Assembly: GCA_009763385.1 (NCBI GenBank)
Contig: CM019831.1
Location: 87,579,845 to 87,643,844, forward strand
Direction: 5' to 3'
Source of the DNA: Coix lacryma-jobi var. lacryma-jobi
Taxonomy: Eukaryota; Streptophyta; Magnoliopsida; Poales; Poaceae
Length of the DNA stretch: 64,000 nucleotides
Numbering within the stretch: the stretch's first letter is position 1; the number at the start of each line of letters is the position of its first letter. Both the position numbers and the translations under genes were made by a program. The notes under the pieces were generated by a model that was not told the origin of the DNA, searched no databases, and saw nothing but the letters and a program-made list of their open reading frames with translations. This document shows positions 9,834 to 20,177 of this stretch, in pieces.

Positions 9834-11069
9834 TCACTTCCTTGAAGCCATCACCACTGTGTATGCTATCTTTTCCAACTCTGAATAGTTTAGTTTTGCC
9901 CCTGACAAAGCCTCAGAGATGAAATAGATTGGGAACTGCGTCATCTTGTTTTGGTGCTCCCTTTCTTCCACTAACACGACACTATTGGTAGCGTGGGAAG
10001 CTGTGAGATACAGCAATAGTGTGGCTCCCGCCGATGACTTGGATAGTGTTATGAGTCTTGTCAGGTATTCCTTCAGTTGCTGAAAAGCTTGCCGTTGTTC
10101 TTCTCCCCAGTCGAAAGGATCAGAGCTGCACAGAGTTCTGAAGAAAGGCAATCCTTTTTCAGCGGACCTCACAATGAACCTGTTTAGGGATGTCAGCCTC
10201 CCGGTCAAGTTTTGCACTTGTTTGCGACTCGAGGGCGGTTGCATGTTCATGATCGATGTTATCTTGTCGGGGTTGGCTTCAATTCCCCTTGCAGATACGA
10301 GACACCCCAAGAGCTTACCCTTCTTGATGCCGAAAATGCATTTATCTGGATTGAGCTTCAAGCCGCTTTTGCGGAGATTGCCGAAAGTTTCCAGCATATC
10401 TGTTTCATGTTCTTTCTCTCTGTCGCTCTTGACTACTATGTCATCAACATAAGCCAACAAATTTTTCTTCTCCTTCTGGCCCTCGAAAACATTGTCGGCC
10501 ATTCGTGAAAAAGTTGGGACTGCATTTCTTAGCCCTTCTGGCATTCGCCGGTAACAGTATGTGCCAGTAGGGGTGATGAAACTTGTTTTCTCCTCATCGT
10601 CATGATGCAGCCATATCTGATGATAACCTGAAAAACATTCTAGCAAACTCATTATTTCACAACCGGCTGCGATATCGACCAGCTTGTCGATACGCGGCAA
10701 AGGATACAGGTCCTTTGGGCAGCATTTGTTGAGGTCGGTGATGTCGATACACATTCGCCAGTTCGCATTCTTCTTTTTCACCAGGACCACATTTCCCAGC
10801 CATTCGGGGTATTGGACTAGGCGAATCACTCCTGCATCGAGTAGCCTTTGTACTTCCGCTTTCGCTGTGTCTGCCCTTTTGTTTGACATTTTTCTCAGCT
10901 TCTGCTTCCGGGGCTTGGAGCCGCTTGCGATATTTAAGCGATGTTGAGCGAGATCCCTGCTGACTCCTTGCAAATCGTTTGCCGACCAGGCAAAAATATC
11001 ATCATTGTCTGCCAGGAAAGACACCAATGCATCCCTTTCTCCTTCTGGCATGCTCGAACCGATGTGCAC
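9834..11069 (-). pseudogene. Tat reverse transcriptase with part of RNase H
   Basis: Frame of 411 residues. In order: linker with DDIFAWSANDLQGVSRDLAQH (Tat-type), thumb-proximal EVQRLLDAGVIR, WRMCIDITDLNKCCPKDLYPLPRID, motif A at LLECFSGYHQ, LRNAVPTFSRM, the catalytic YVDD box (10434-10451) and KCIFGIKKGKLLG. Motif A carries Glu (codon at 10638-10640) where the family has the catalytic Asp, so the enzyme is probably inactive even where open. The frame ends at a stop at 9834. The 11070-11230 gap to protease and 9599-9833 toward RNase H are the same pol in broken frames. Confidence 0.9.
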
Positions 11070-11230
11070 GGTTCTTTCGGGCCTTGAAACTGTGAGTGGG
11101 ATTCTTACCGTTTCCTCGGCTGCTCCAGCCTTGCTTTCCAGCGAACTAGCAATAACGTGCTTTTCAGCGGTTGCATTTCATTTTTCTTTGTCACCTCGTT
11201 TATTAGGCTGTAATCGGGGTTGTCTTGCCC

Positions 11231-13203
11231 TCAATTCTTTTGAAAGCTTGTTGGTCTCCGTGCACGGTAATGATGCCGAAAGGGGAACGACATCTTCATA
11301 CATAAGTAGCTTTGCTTGATAATGACATTGAACTTGTTGGTGAAGCCTCTACCGAAAATGGCGGTGTAGGGGTAGTCCATGTTCACTATGTCGAAAGTCA
11401 CCGTTTCGGTGCACACTCTTTCTCCCTCGGCGAAAGACACCAGAATTTGCTTTTTCCGATAGCGTCGATCTTCCTTCCTCTGAACCCATACAAGGAGTTG
11501 TCGGCCGGATCCAGGCCCCGCCTGTCCATTCCCATCGCTTCGAAAGCTTTGATGAACAAGATATCGGCTGAGCTGCCTGTGTCAATCAAGATGTTGTGCA
11601 AGGTAAAACCGGCCACGTTGGCTGTAGCAACGAAGGCATCGCAATGTGGATAGTCGCGAACTTTGAAGTCTGACTTGTCGAAACATACCGGCATCAGCGA
11701 CCAAGCTGGTCTGTTCAACGGGAGTCTTGGCGATATGGTCTGGAGCCTTCGATGATAGTCCCTTCTTGCTCTTTTACTTTCATGCTCCAGGTTGGATCCG
11801 CCAGTGATGGCGAAAATATGACCCCGTGATGGAAGGATGTTGTTGACTGCACTAAGCTCATTTTCTGCATCCTGCCCCTGCTGGTAGTTGAGTTGTGCTA
11901 GCTGTCCCTGAGGCTGGGCTTGAGCCGGAAGCACTGCTGGCGGTGTTGGCTGATGCTGGTATTGCATGGGTGATGAAACTGCCACCAACTGTGATGGAAA
12001 GATCAGAAACTGGTAACCCTGATACGCTAGATTGAACCAATGCAGGTTTTGGGCGGGGATATACTGGGAAGGATGTAGGGGCATGTTTACATAATTGCCG
12101 CCCGACACAGCCCCTGCTGCCAGGTCTTGCGAATTGTGGAAAACGTGCTTGGAGCTTTCGTCGGAAGCTGAGGCTTGATCCTTGTCTTTTAACTCCTTCG
12201 CCATCTTGCTGTATTTGCACTCTCGGGTGGTATGGCCGAAATTGTCGTTGCAGATGACACAATACGGGGGCTTGGCTCCCCTTCCGCGGCCTGTCCCGTC
12301 ACGGCCGCCACGTCCAGCCCTTCCGCTGCGTCCTCCGCAGAAAGCTTGATCGAACCCTCTTTGCTGCTGAAAACTGGCCGTGTTGGGTCTCTCTATATCT
12401 GCCATCGACTGGGCTGGTTCTTCTTGCAGAGTGTTAATTGACCGGAAGGGCCTAACAATTCTTTGATTCGACACCGGAGGTGGGCGGGTTGCTTTCGTTA
12501 TTTGCCTTTGCATCAGCCGGGCGGCCTTTCGCTGCCGAAAGTCATCGTCTGATCTTGCATATGTGTTCATCACGTCAAATAATTTGTTGACGGACTTCGG
12601 TGTCTCTCTGGACAAATGAGCAACGCACTGCCCTGTCCCCAAGCCTTCAATAGCTGCTGCGATCACCGCGGCTTCCGGCACATTCGGAGCTTGTGCCTTT
12701 AGCTGGATGAAACGTCTGAGATATTCGAACATTGGCTCGTCGTCCTGCTGGGTGCAATTCATGAGATCGCGGGTGGTCTTGACATCCGGCCGGAAGCCTT
12801 GGAAAGTGGCGAGCAATTCGGCCTTCAACTGAGCCCACGAATAGATAGACAGCGGCTTGAGGGTCGTGTACCAATCATGAGCTACGTCCTCAACTGCCAG
12901 AATGAGAGATTTTGCCAAGGCTTGGTTGTCTCCGCCCGCCGAAAAGACGGTTATCTCGTAGCTTGCCAAGAACTTGCGTGGATTCGCCTTTCCTTCGAAA
13001 GTTGGTATGCGGGGCTTGTAGTTGAGGGGCCAGGGATGAGCTTGCAGCTCCCTCGAGAGTGGAGAAGTTTCATCGATGGCGTTGTCGAAAGCTGGCGGCT
13101 GCTCTCGCTGCGGTATGAATATGTTTTCTTGGACTATTGGATTTGGGCCTCCCATGACCCTTTGCAACTCCTGAATTTGTTTTTCCAACTGCCTTCTCTG
13201 CAC
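11231..13203 (-). pseudogene. Tat gag (main part) and aspartic protease
   Basis: A 601-residue frame (13203-11398) holds a coiled gag start (RRQLEKQIQELQRVMGG), the gag domain (NPRKFLASYEITVFSAGGD, WYTTLKP, FLRRFIQ-like EYLRRFIQLKAQAPN), an Arg/Gly-rich stretch, the zinc knuckle CVICNDNFGHTTREC, a Gln/Pro-rich linker and the protease start with catalytic DTGSSADIL. The protease end follows in another frame (11440-11231: VTFDIVNMDYPYTAIFGRG), so a frameshift near 11420-11440 splits it. Gag assembles the retroelement particle and the protease would process the polyprotein. A duplicate of the gag portion is at 32926-34255. Confidence 0.88.
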
Positions 13204-13263
13204 TTCCGCTTGACGAATGGCATTGTGAGTTTCATCCTCCCTTTCTCTTGCTGCAAGTTGCTG

Positions 13264-13620
13264 CTACAGCTGATCTCTTTGTAGTAGCAGCTTCTGTATT
13301 TCTTCTTGCTATTGTGTCAACATTTTGATCGCTCGGGCGTGCCTGGTGACCTCAGCATCATCGTCGTCCTCCTCAACGGGCTCGATTTCGACGTGCCCCT
13401 CCGGCGTCCCCTCTCTGCCGAAAGGCTGCTGGCCCGGAGGCGGCATCTCCTGGCTTGAAGATGCTCCCATCGGTGGCCGGTGTCTAGGTGGAACCGAGCT
13501 AGCGAAAGCTTGGGGATTTTGGTTTGGTGGAATTTGGGCTGTGGGAGCGGCTCCTGTGATTGTGACTTGGGTATTTAAATTCGCAGCGGCTGCTCTTTCG
13601 GTCTCTTGAGGATCCACCAT
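13264..13620 (-). pseudogene. Tat gag N-terminus with two in-frame stops
   Basis: Gag starts at the ATG read from 13620 (MVDPQETERAAAANL), followed by a Pro/Gln-rich and then Asp/Glu-rich region. A TAG follows at 13309-13307 inside the Gln-rich coiled coil (MLTQ, stop, QEEIQKLL). It is also present in the duplicate copy, so it predates the duplication. A second TAG at 13264-13266 (QL, stop, QQLAAR) is absent from the duplicate, where the codon is CAG; it is a younger C-to-T change. Beyond it the frame joins the main gag at 13203. Confidence 0.8.
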
Positions 13621-13661
13621 CTTCGTCGTCTTCCTTGGTGCCTTGACAAGCTCGGGCAACA

Positions 13662-13678
13662 ACCACGGTGGGTGCCAA
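13662..13678 (-). promoter_or_regulatory. Primer binding site of the Tat element
   Basis: Directly next to the LTR edge. On the minus strand it reads TTGGCACCCACCGTGG, beginning with the TGG that pairs with a tRNA CCA end. I do not assign the tRNA. Confidence 0.7.
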
Positions 13679-14299
13679 TGTTGTTTCAGGGCCGAGACCC
13701 TGGAACAGCCGGTTGACGCACGAGCGAATGCATGAGGCGAGAACGAAAATAGACGAGTGTTAAGGTGAAATGAACAGTCCTCCCCCCTCCTCGTACAAGG
13801 AGAAGCAGGGGTATTCATATTAATCCGGACTGAGATCACAAGTACAAAGATGTCCTGCCAACTGCCCCGTTACAATTACACAAATGCCCTTCCCAACTAC
13901 TTTGTGGCTTCCTCGGCCTGCTTGGCTTGAAGGGCTTCGTCGTGCGGCAAAAGTATCTTACAAGGAGTGTGAACTCACATTCACGCGATAGCCGCTCGGA
14001 CCGTGCCCTTGACACATTCGCATGATAGCCGCTCGAACCGTGCCCTCGACACATTCGCGTGATAGCCACTCGAACCGTGCCCTCGACTGTTTGCTTAGAC
14101 TGGCTTCGGCGCCCCCTTTCGAGCGAAAGCGCGCCCGACCATGTCGGCTTGCTTCCGCCCGAAAGTACTTTCGCCCGCTCATTTTCAGCGCCTCTTACAA
14201 GATGGAAAAACGCTCTCAATTCCGATGGCGTGCTTCCGCTCGAGGACCTCACCCGAAACGCAGGCTAGGGATGCCTGTGCCCTGGGTACCGTCCCAACA
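13679..14299 (-). repeat. Tat 5' LTR (unit A)
   Basis: In element direction it begins TGTTGGGACGGTACCC and ends CCTGAAACAACA, giving TGTTG...CAACA ends and 621 bases. The duplicate LTR at 34314-35051 is 738 bases because unit A lost about 120 bases at about 13940 (between TTCGTCGT and GCGGCAAAAG). The duplicate has a clean TATA box, TATAAATACC, on the minus strand at 34445-34454; here the same site reads TATGAATACC. Three 37-base direct repeats lie inside at 13977-14087. Confidence 0.85.
13977..14087. repeat. Three 37-bp direct repeats in the Tat LTR
   Basis: Units begin at about 13977, 14014 and 14051 with ACATTC and share GATAGCC-CTCG-ACCGTGCCC. The same triplet is in the duplicated LTR at about 34728-34838. 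Such subrepeats in U3 often act as enhancers; here this is inference. Small ORFs overlapping them are not genes. Confidence 0.8.
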
Positions 14300-15393
14300 C
14301 TCATGGAAATTTGAGGTAAAAGATGATTGTGAATTGGGAAGCTCGAATGTATTCCCAAAGTCAGCTTCACATGAAGGGTTCCCCTCAAATTCAAAGAAAC
14401 ATGTCGGTGCTTCCTCTTTAGGAAGATCAAGAGTTTCTCCTAAATTGTCCTCTTCTTGGATGAAATGTTCAGCATCTTGTTCAGGACAACCCAGGGGTCT
14501 CGAAAGGTTGCACCGACATAACCATTTCAGGCTCATTTGTGAAGGAGAGGGGTTCAACCATGGAATTTTTGGCTTGAACGATTGGTATGGAAAAGTTTTC
14601 CCTCTCTATCTTGACAACAAATTCCCTAGTTTTTGAAGATTCTTCAAAATGTTTTTGTTGGGGAAGCCCGATCAAGACATCAAAGTCTTGAATGTCAAAG
14701 ACATGAAAGTCTAGCATCAACTTGAAATTGACATACTTAAGTGGTATGCTATGAAGGATGCCTAGACTTTTCACTCTTGACTTTGATTCTAGCTTTGGTG
14801 CTTATTTGTTGGGATGAAAGGTTCATGAACGAACAGGTTCGCAAAAGATCAGGACATGATGTTCACCCCAACAATAGGATTGTAAAGCACTTCCATCCAG
14901 TCTGTGTCAATTTTAGCATGGATGATTGAACAAGAGGGACTGGTCCGAGTTTCTTCGGAAGAGAGTTCCGCTTGTTCCACCCAATCGCTACTTATAATGG
15001 AAGGCAACTCCTCAGTATGAAGGATTTCTTCAGGTGGTTCAAGAGGAGTGACGAGAACTAGAGGCTTCTTGTGGCATGAATGCTTCGAGGTATCTACGTA
15101 CTCGTCAAGGCATTCTTCCTCGAAGAATGGAAAATCAGAAGGGAAGAAAATCTCCTTCAGAGGTTCTGTTAGCGATGAGGGTCTCTGAGTTTGAATCTCA
15201 GGCTCGGTTTTAACCGAAGAGACCTCCTCATGCTCGGGTTCGTCTTCCACTAGGTGGGGATCAGGAAATGGAGTGTTCGCTAGAATAAGGTCTAGTAGAG
15301 CTTCTCCTTCCTCTGTGGTTTTGCACATGAACGGTCCTCCAGCAGAAATGTCAAGTTGTAGGGCAGACTCCTTGTTCACCCCTAACCAAAATT
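14300..15393 (-). pseudogene. Element X (Athila-like gypsy): gag C-terminus and protease-like region
   Basis: Reads leftward as the continuation of the gag at 26030-26536 once copia-1 is removed. It contains WLGVNKESALQLDISAGG, an acidic stretch, then NPIVGVNIMS, and a protease-like segment with FKLMLDFHVFDIQDFDVLIGLP (14774-14481). A frameshift leads to an acidic tail (EQDAEHFIQEEDNLGETLDLP) ending at the Tat LTR edge at 14299. The order mirrors the Athila gag at 43282-45780 (YVGLEKESALHLDHSLGG, then DPVVGINVLASNYV, then LDFYIFDVVLFDVFLGQP). Downstream pol is missing here because the Tat element inserted at this point. The intact counterpart without copia-1 is 35052-36166. Confidence 0.75.
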
Positions 15394-15740
15394 TGCGGAT
15401 ACATGGGTATGCCAGGTCTCTGAGTGATGAGTGATTGTCAACTGGGATGATGCGCATGTTCTTTGGCTTGTGCTGTGTAGGTGTCGAGCACGGATGCAGT
15501 GATCGAAGGCGAGGTGAAGGTCAAGTAGAGACGTGCCGTGCCGATGGACCGAGAGTGGCGAAGGGCGGACGTGAGGCTCGGACTGAGGGATCAGAGGCCC
15601 GTGGATCAGCTGTGGTGGCTGGCAGCCTGTGGCAGCTACAAGCGAAGACTTGCAGTCATGTGTTGCCTGAGTCGTGGACTTGGGGACATGTGTCGGTGGA
15701 CGGGGTGCACGGGAGGTGCAACCCATCTACGACGTCGGTT

Positions 15741-16006
15741 TGGTGGTAGAGCCAGGGAAAAACCATCGGGTGGACGGTTTCCAGGTTTGGGCCTCAAAAC
15801 CTGGGTGCGGATGGTTTCCGAGTTTGGCCACAAAACTCGGGCTGAGGACGGTTTACAGGTTTGGGCCTCAAAACCTGGGCGCTGAGGTTTTGCTGAGTTT
15901 GGCCTCAAAACTCATATGCTTGGTGGGCTGGTTTCCCGGTTTGGGCCTCAAAACCGGGGGTTGGCTGGAAAAGGCTGGTTTCCCGGTTTGGGCCACAAAA
16001 CCGGGG
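15741..16006. repeat. Hairpin array with covarying arms, copia-1 LTR
   Basis: Seven inverted repeats follow each other. Six are clear: arms CCAGG/CCTGG (15781-15804), CCGAG/CTCGG (15818-15840), CAGG/CCTG (15856-15878), TGAG/CTCA (15892-15914), CCCGG/CCGGG (15935-15958) and CCCGG/CCGGG (15982-16005). A weaker one with GGTGG lies near 15741. All have TTT-GGCC-AAA at the loop side. Units with GAG arms often use the loop GCCACA, those with AGG arms the loop GCCTCA. This region is absent from the 3' LTR. Confidence 0.9.
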
Positions 16007-16779
16007 TTGCAGAGCGAGGGCGGCACGTTGCGGCAATCAGGAGTTTGCGTCGAGGCAACGCTACGAGTTGTGCGGGCGTGGCCGTCAGATACACCTACCA
16101 CCGAGTTGGTCCAGAATAACCTTAGGGTTTAGCTGGTTCGCTCTGTAATTAGAGAGGGGTAGAGTAGGAATTAGAAATTAGGATAAGTAGAAGGAGACAC
16201 CCTCCTCCCTTCCTATCTCAGTCATTTGCTCTTTGCTTCTAAGGTTTCCTGCTCTCCCAATCCCCTGCTGTAGCTAGCTGAGATCCGCAGAGAACCATAC
16301 CTCTGTGTACTGGAGATTTTGAGGAAGTGAGGCCGTAACCTCACTGTTGTAGCGTGTGGTAGCCACACGGTTGCAGATCAATGTGTTGATTCGCGTTTTG
16401 TTCGTGTTCTTCGCGTTCTTTGTTTCTCCGCGATTTTCCTGTCACTCGATCTCTCTCTCCCGTGCGTCTTTGCGAAATCCATTTGAATCATCTTGTTCGT
16501 ATTTGAAAGGAGATCATTTCCACCAAAGGAATTTATCTATATCCTTACGAACGGGTAGATCGGGTTGATTTTGTTTTTGTGGCACTTTTCGGTTCATCCT
16601 CCTCCCCCTTTTGATTTCCCGGTGTTTGACTCGATTTGAGCGGATGATTTCTTGGGGATAGTCTCCTAACTACTCCGTGATCATTCTCTCCAAGTTTGGG
16701 AATGTGGGATTTTGATTTGAATCGATTTGGGATTGATTTGGGTGAAGGGCGAACAAATTCGCCCTCCCTGAGTGACTGC

Positions 16780-17045
16780 GGACAGTCCGCCACCCAGGGC
16801 GCGGACAGTCCGCGCATCGGGATTCAGCCGAGCAGTGGCTGCGTGTCTCGGTGAACAGTGCTGAAACTTGACCGGCGGACAGTCCGCCGTTGTGTTTGGC
16901 GGACAGTCCGGGAACGTCCAGGGACTTTGCAGCAACCTTGCTGTTTGGCGAGTTTTGCCGGCGGACAGTCCGCCACTCGCCCGCGGACAATCCGGCACTA
17001 CCGTGGACAGTCCGGGACCGTACCGGCGGACAGTCCGGGATTTGG
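16780..17045. repeat. GGACAGTCC palindrome cluster, copia-1 5' LTR
   Basis: About eight copies of GGACAGTCC, often extended to GGCGGACAGTCCGCC, spaced irregularly. One copy is altered to GGACAATCC (about 16985). The matching cluster in the 3' LTR is 25360-25620, where that site is intact. Confidence 0.9.
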
Positions 17046-17453
17046 CTGTGTCTTCCAGCTTAGTGCGTTTGCTCTCCCGGCTTGTTTGTTTGGTTTCCGG
17101 ATTTCACGTTTGACCCTAGAGTTGACCAAGGAACCTCTCTAGGTATCTTTGCTACTTGTTAGCATAGGTATTTAGGAGTTTCTCGACGTAGCCGACAATC
17201 TACGTTCGGGACTTGGTTTTTGGGGTTGTGTTCGAGCCGGAGCTTTTGGCATTTGGTTTGCTATCTTCTTGTGGTGCCTCGCTGTGATCCTAGGGATCAT
17301 CCACCCTCTTCCAAGGGTCGTGGGCATCACGGTTTCGGTCGCAGTTTCTCGGGGTTGATTTTGGGACATTTGGCCAAAGTTTTGAGAGAAATTTTTGAGC
17401 TCCCATTCACACCCCCTCTGGTCGCCTTGCTAGTGCTTTCTCGGTCCTTCAAT

Positions 17454-17465
17454 TGGTATCAGAGC
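17454..17465 (+). promoter_or_regulatory. Copia-1 primer binding site (initiator Met tRNA)
   Basis: TGGTATCAGAGC two bases after the LTR end, the standard plant copia site pairing with initiator methionine tRNA. The same site in reverse is at 63877-63888 for copia-2. Confidence 0.95.
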
Positions 17466-17514
17466 GGGTTAAGGATCTTCCACCTTAGCCGGTTCCAGAT
17501 CCACAGAAGGCGAC

Positions 17515-20172
17515 ATGGATCGCGGCGTGGGCAAACCGCCATTTTTCGATGGGACGAACTATGCGTATTGGAAGATACGCATGTCGGCCTATCTGCAGAG
17601 TTTGGGTGCTTCCATCTGGGATATTTGCAACTCTGCCGATTACGTGGTCTTGGCTGCTCATGTCTTTCAGCTTCAGATCGATGAGCACAATGCCAATAGC
17701 TGAGCCCGTAATGCTCTTTTCTCATGTTTGAACATGAGTGAGTTTGATCGTGTTTCTCACCTCGCTACGGCTCGGGAGATTTGGGCTACCCTCATGCATT
17801 TCCATGAGGGAACCTCTCAAGTCAAAACCCGACTCTACGAGTCGTTCAAGCGAGAGTATGAGAACTTTCGACATATGCCTGGCGAGAGCATAGAAAGTTT
17901 ATTCGCTCGCTTTCAGGTGATTGTCAACAGGATGAGGGCTAACAAGGAGCTGTTGCCTTTCGACGATCATGAGAGAGCTTTGAAGCTACTTCATACTCTT
18001 GATCGATCGGTGTGGGATTCCAAAGTTCAGGCGATCATCGAATCACCTAACTATGAGACCCTCACGTGCGACGAGCTCTTCATCAAGTCCAGTGAGATCG
18101 ATGCCATGGCGAGGGCTTCTTATGAGAATCCTTCTGGCCTGACTATGGCTTTGGTTTCTGGCTCTTCTAACCCTTCTGGAGGTTTTGCTCTTTCGTCTCT
18201 CTTTTCTATCACAGAGGACCAGCTGGAGTCTTTGGTGGATGACGAGTTGGCAAGGCTCGCCAACCGGTTCTCGCGGTTTCACAACAACCGCATGAACCGT
18301 CGCCGCGGAGGAGGACGCTCAGGATGCTACGAGTGGGGCGACCCCGATCACTTCATCGCCAACTGTCCCAAGAAGAAGCATTCATCTGGGAAGGGCGATC
18401 ATGGGCACAAGTACGACTCTGGCAAGCTCAAGGAGAAGTACGTCCCCGCGAGGCACAAGCGGAGGGGCGGCTTCGACAAGAAGTACATCAAGAAGGCCCA
18501 GGCTGAGCAGCGTGCGTTCTTCGCCACGCTCAGCGACGTCGACGGCTCGGATGATGACTCCGCTTGTTCAAGCGACGACGAGTCCAAGAAGAAGAAGAGG
18601 ATCGAGGACAAGCTGAACGGCCTCTGTTTCTTCGCCGCCGACGACGACTTCTGCACCATGGCCCTCGACGGCGAGCTAGTGAACTCCCCTCGGAACGACG
18701 ACGATGACGACACCTCCCAGGTATCTCTCACCCACGATGAGCTTTCAGCTGAGGTAGAGAAGCTTACTGCCGCCTTGCTTAGTCAGGATAAGTTGCTTAG
18801 GCGTGTCGCTAGAGAGCGCAAGGAGTTTAGGCAAAAGTGGGAGGATACGGTGAAGGAACTTGATTCTGTCAAGTCCACCGTAGTTGTCACAGATGAGGAG
18901 GAGTGTGAGGCGTGCACCACGCACATGACTGATCTTCTCACTTTGAGAAGTAAGTATGTTGCGTTGGTAGGAGAGGTGGATGAGCTCCGGGCTAGACCCA
19001 TGCTGTTGGGTGCGTGCAAGACTTGTCCTGTCTTGCAATCCGAGTTGGCAGAGAAGAATGCCAAGATTGTGTCTCTTGAGGAGGCCAGCTCGGGTAGCAC
19101 TTGTGTGACTAGGTGCGCTTTGTGCGAGGGTTTGGAGATGGAGATTGCAAATGTGAAGCATGACAAGATGCAAACCGAGGAGGAAAACACATACCTTCGG
19201 ACCATCTTGTCATGGGTGTCTTGTGGTGAGCCACAGCTCGGGATGATGATTTCCCAATTCAAGCGAGCTGCTGGAGGTCCCGGTATAGGCTTTGCTCAGG
19301 GTGTTGATCTTTCTGCTTTTGGGAAGATTGGAGAGTCGAGTGGTCTGAATCCGAGTGAGAAGCCCAACTCCACCACTACTCCCAAACTTACCAAGCTTCC
19401 ACCCAAAGAGCCTCTCAAGCATAACACCAAGGATGGGGTCTTTGTTGAGCCTCCAAGAGCTCCACCCAAGAACCAGCAATGGGCTCCCAAACCCAACCAC
19501 CTAAAGAACAAGCTGGACACAATGCCACCTATCCAGGAGGAGTTGCCACAGAAGGGCAAGGTGATCCACACCCACAACCGTGAGTACCAACAATCCCCTT
19601 TGAGAGCGGTGAGGTACCACTGTGAGCACTATGGGAGAGATGGACACTTGAGCGAGTTCTGTTTTAGGCGCAAGAGAGAGGCGCGCGGTGCTAGGGAGAT
19701 GAACAACCTGGACATGTACCATCCTTTCCATGATGTACATGCGCCGAATGTTCAGAGGAGAGCACCGAGACGTGCTGCTAGGCCCAGAGGTCCAGAACCT
19801 CAAGTTCCCAGGCCTAGGCAGCAGAGAGCTCCGAGGAGAGACACTAGGCCTAGAGGTGTTGAACCTCAAGTCCTTAGGCGTAGGCCTCGTAGAGAGCGTG
19901 CCCGGCGGGAGGCTGCATTTGTAGGCTATGGACCCCATGGCAGTGGCTTTGCAGTTGAGCGTTTTCCCCCACCGCGTTTTGAGTATCGCGATGGACGCTC
20001 CTCCCTTAGCGGACCACGTTTTCCTCAACGTGGTGATCGCTCCTCCCGTAGGCGTGCTAGGAATGGTTTTTCTGCTAACCGTTCTTTTGAGCAGCCGGCC
20101 CAACACTGGTATTCTCCTTACTTCACTAACCCCAGTGTTGGACCGTATGCTCACCCTATGTCTTTTTATTGA
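17515..20172 (+). pseudogene. Copia-1 gag, one in-frame stop
   Basis: About 885 codons from MDRGVGKPPFFDG, a single frame interrupted only by TGA at 17701-17703. Copia-2 has CGA there, so this is a CpG transition. Domains: N-terminal DUF4219-like NYAYWKIRMSAYLQ; UBN2/gag body (VSHLATAREIWATLMHFHEGTSQVK, FARFQVIVNRMRAN); a knuckle near residue 270 reading CYEWGDPDHFIANC, with Trp (18334-18336) in place of the second Cys that copia-2 keeps; acidic and Lys-rich linker; long coiled coil (EVEKLTAALLSQDKLLRR); a second Cys/His cluster (CEHYGRDGHLSEFC); Arg/Pro-rich repeats (RPRGPEPQVPRPRQQRAPRR); end at MSFY. The very long gag is normal for Sireviruses. Confidence 0.93.
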
Positions 20173-20177
20173 TATAG

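Larger units (their letters stand above)
1..14299 (-). mobile_element. Tat-type Ty3/gypsy LTR retrotransposon, 3' LTR outside window
   Basis: Reading from right to left: 5' LTR (13679-14299), primer site, gag, aspartic protease, RT, RNase H, integrase, a long 3' region with two minisatellites, and a gene on the opposite strand. The domain order PR-RT-RH-IN is that of Ty3/gypsy. The glutamine-rich gag with a C-x2-C-x5-H-x4-C knuckle, the missing chromodomain, the long repeat-rich 3' region and the antisense ORF together indicate the Tat lineage (known members include Grande and RIRE2). The right flank begins ctcat, inside element X, so this element inserted into X. Its left end is not in the window and the TSD cannot be checked. 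A copia solo LTR interrupts the integrase and several stops break pol. A second, truncated copy of its gag and LTR lies at 32926-35051 through segmental duplication. Confidence 0.85.
15394..17451 (+). repeat. Copia-1 5' LTR
   Basis: 2058 bases, from TGCGGATAC to GGTCCTTCA. It contains the covarying hairpin array (15741-16006) and the GGACAGTCC palindrome cluster (16780-17045). The last 50 bases include CCATTCACACCCCCTCTGGTCGCC, a variable homopolymer site shared by all copia LTRs here. The 3' LTR is 1058 bases, exactly 1000 shorter. Confidence 0.95.

Noticed and set aside
14849..15457. 202-residue minus-strand ORF treated as one gene
   Set aside because: Its N-terminal 22 residues come from the copia-1 LTR; only the part left of 15393 is element X gag.
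18043..19577. Long reverse-strand ORFs under copia-1 gag
   Set aside because: Shadows of the gag frame; no domain, and the same shadows recur opposite copia-2 gag.
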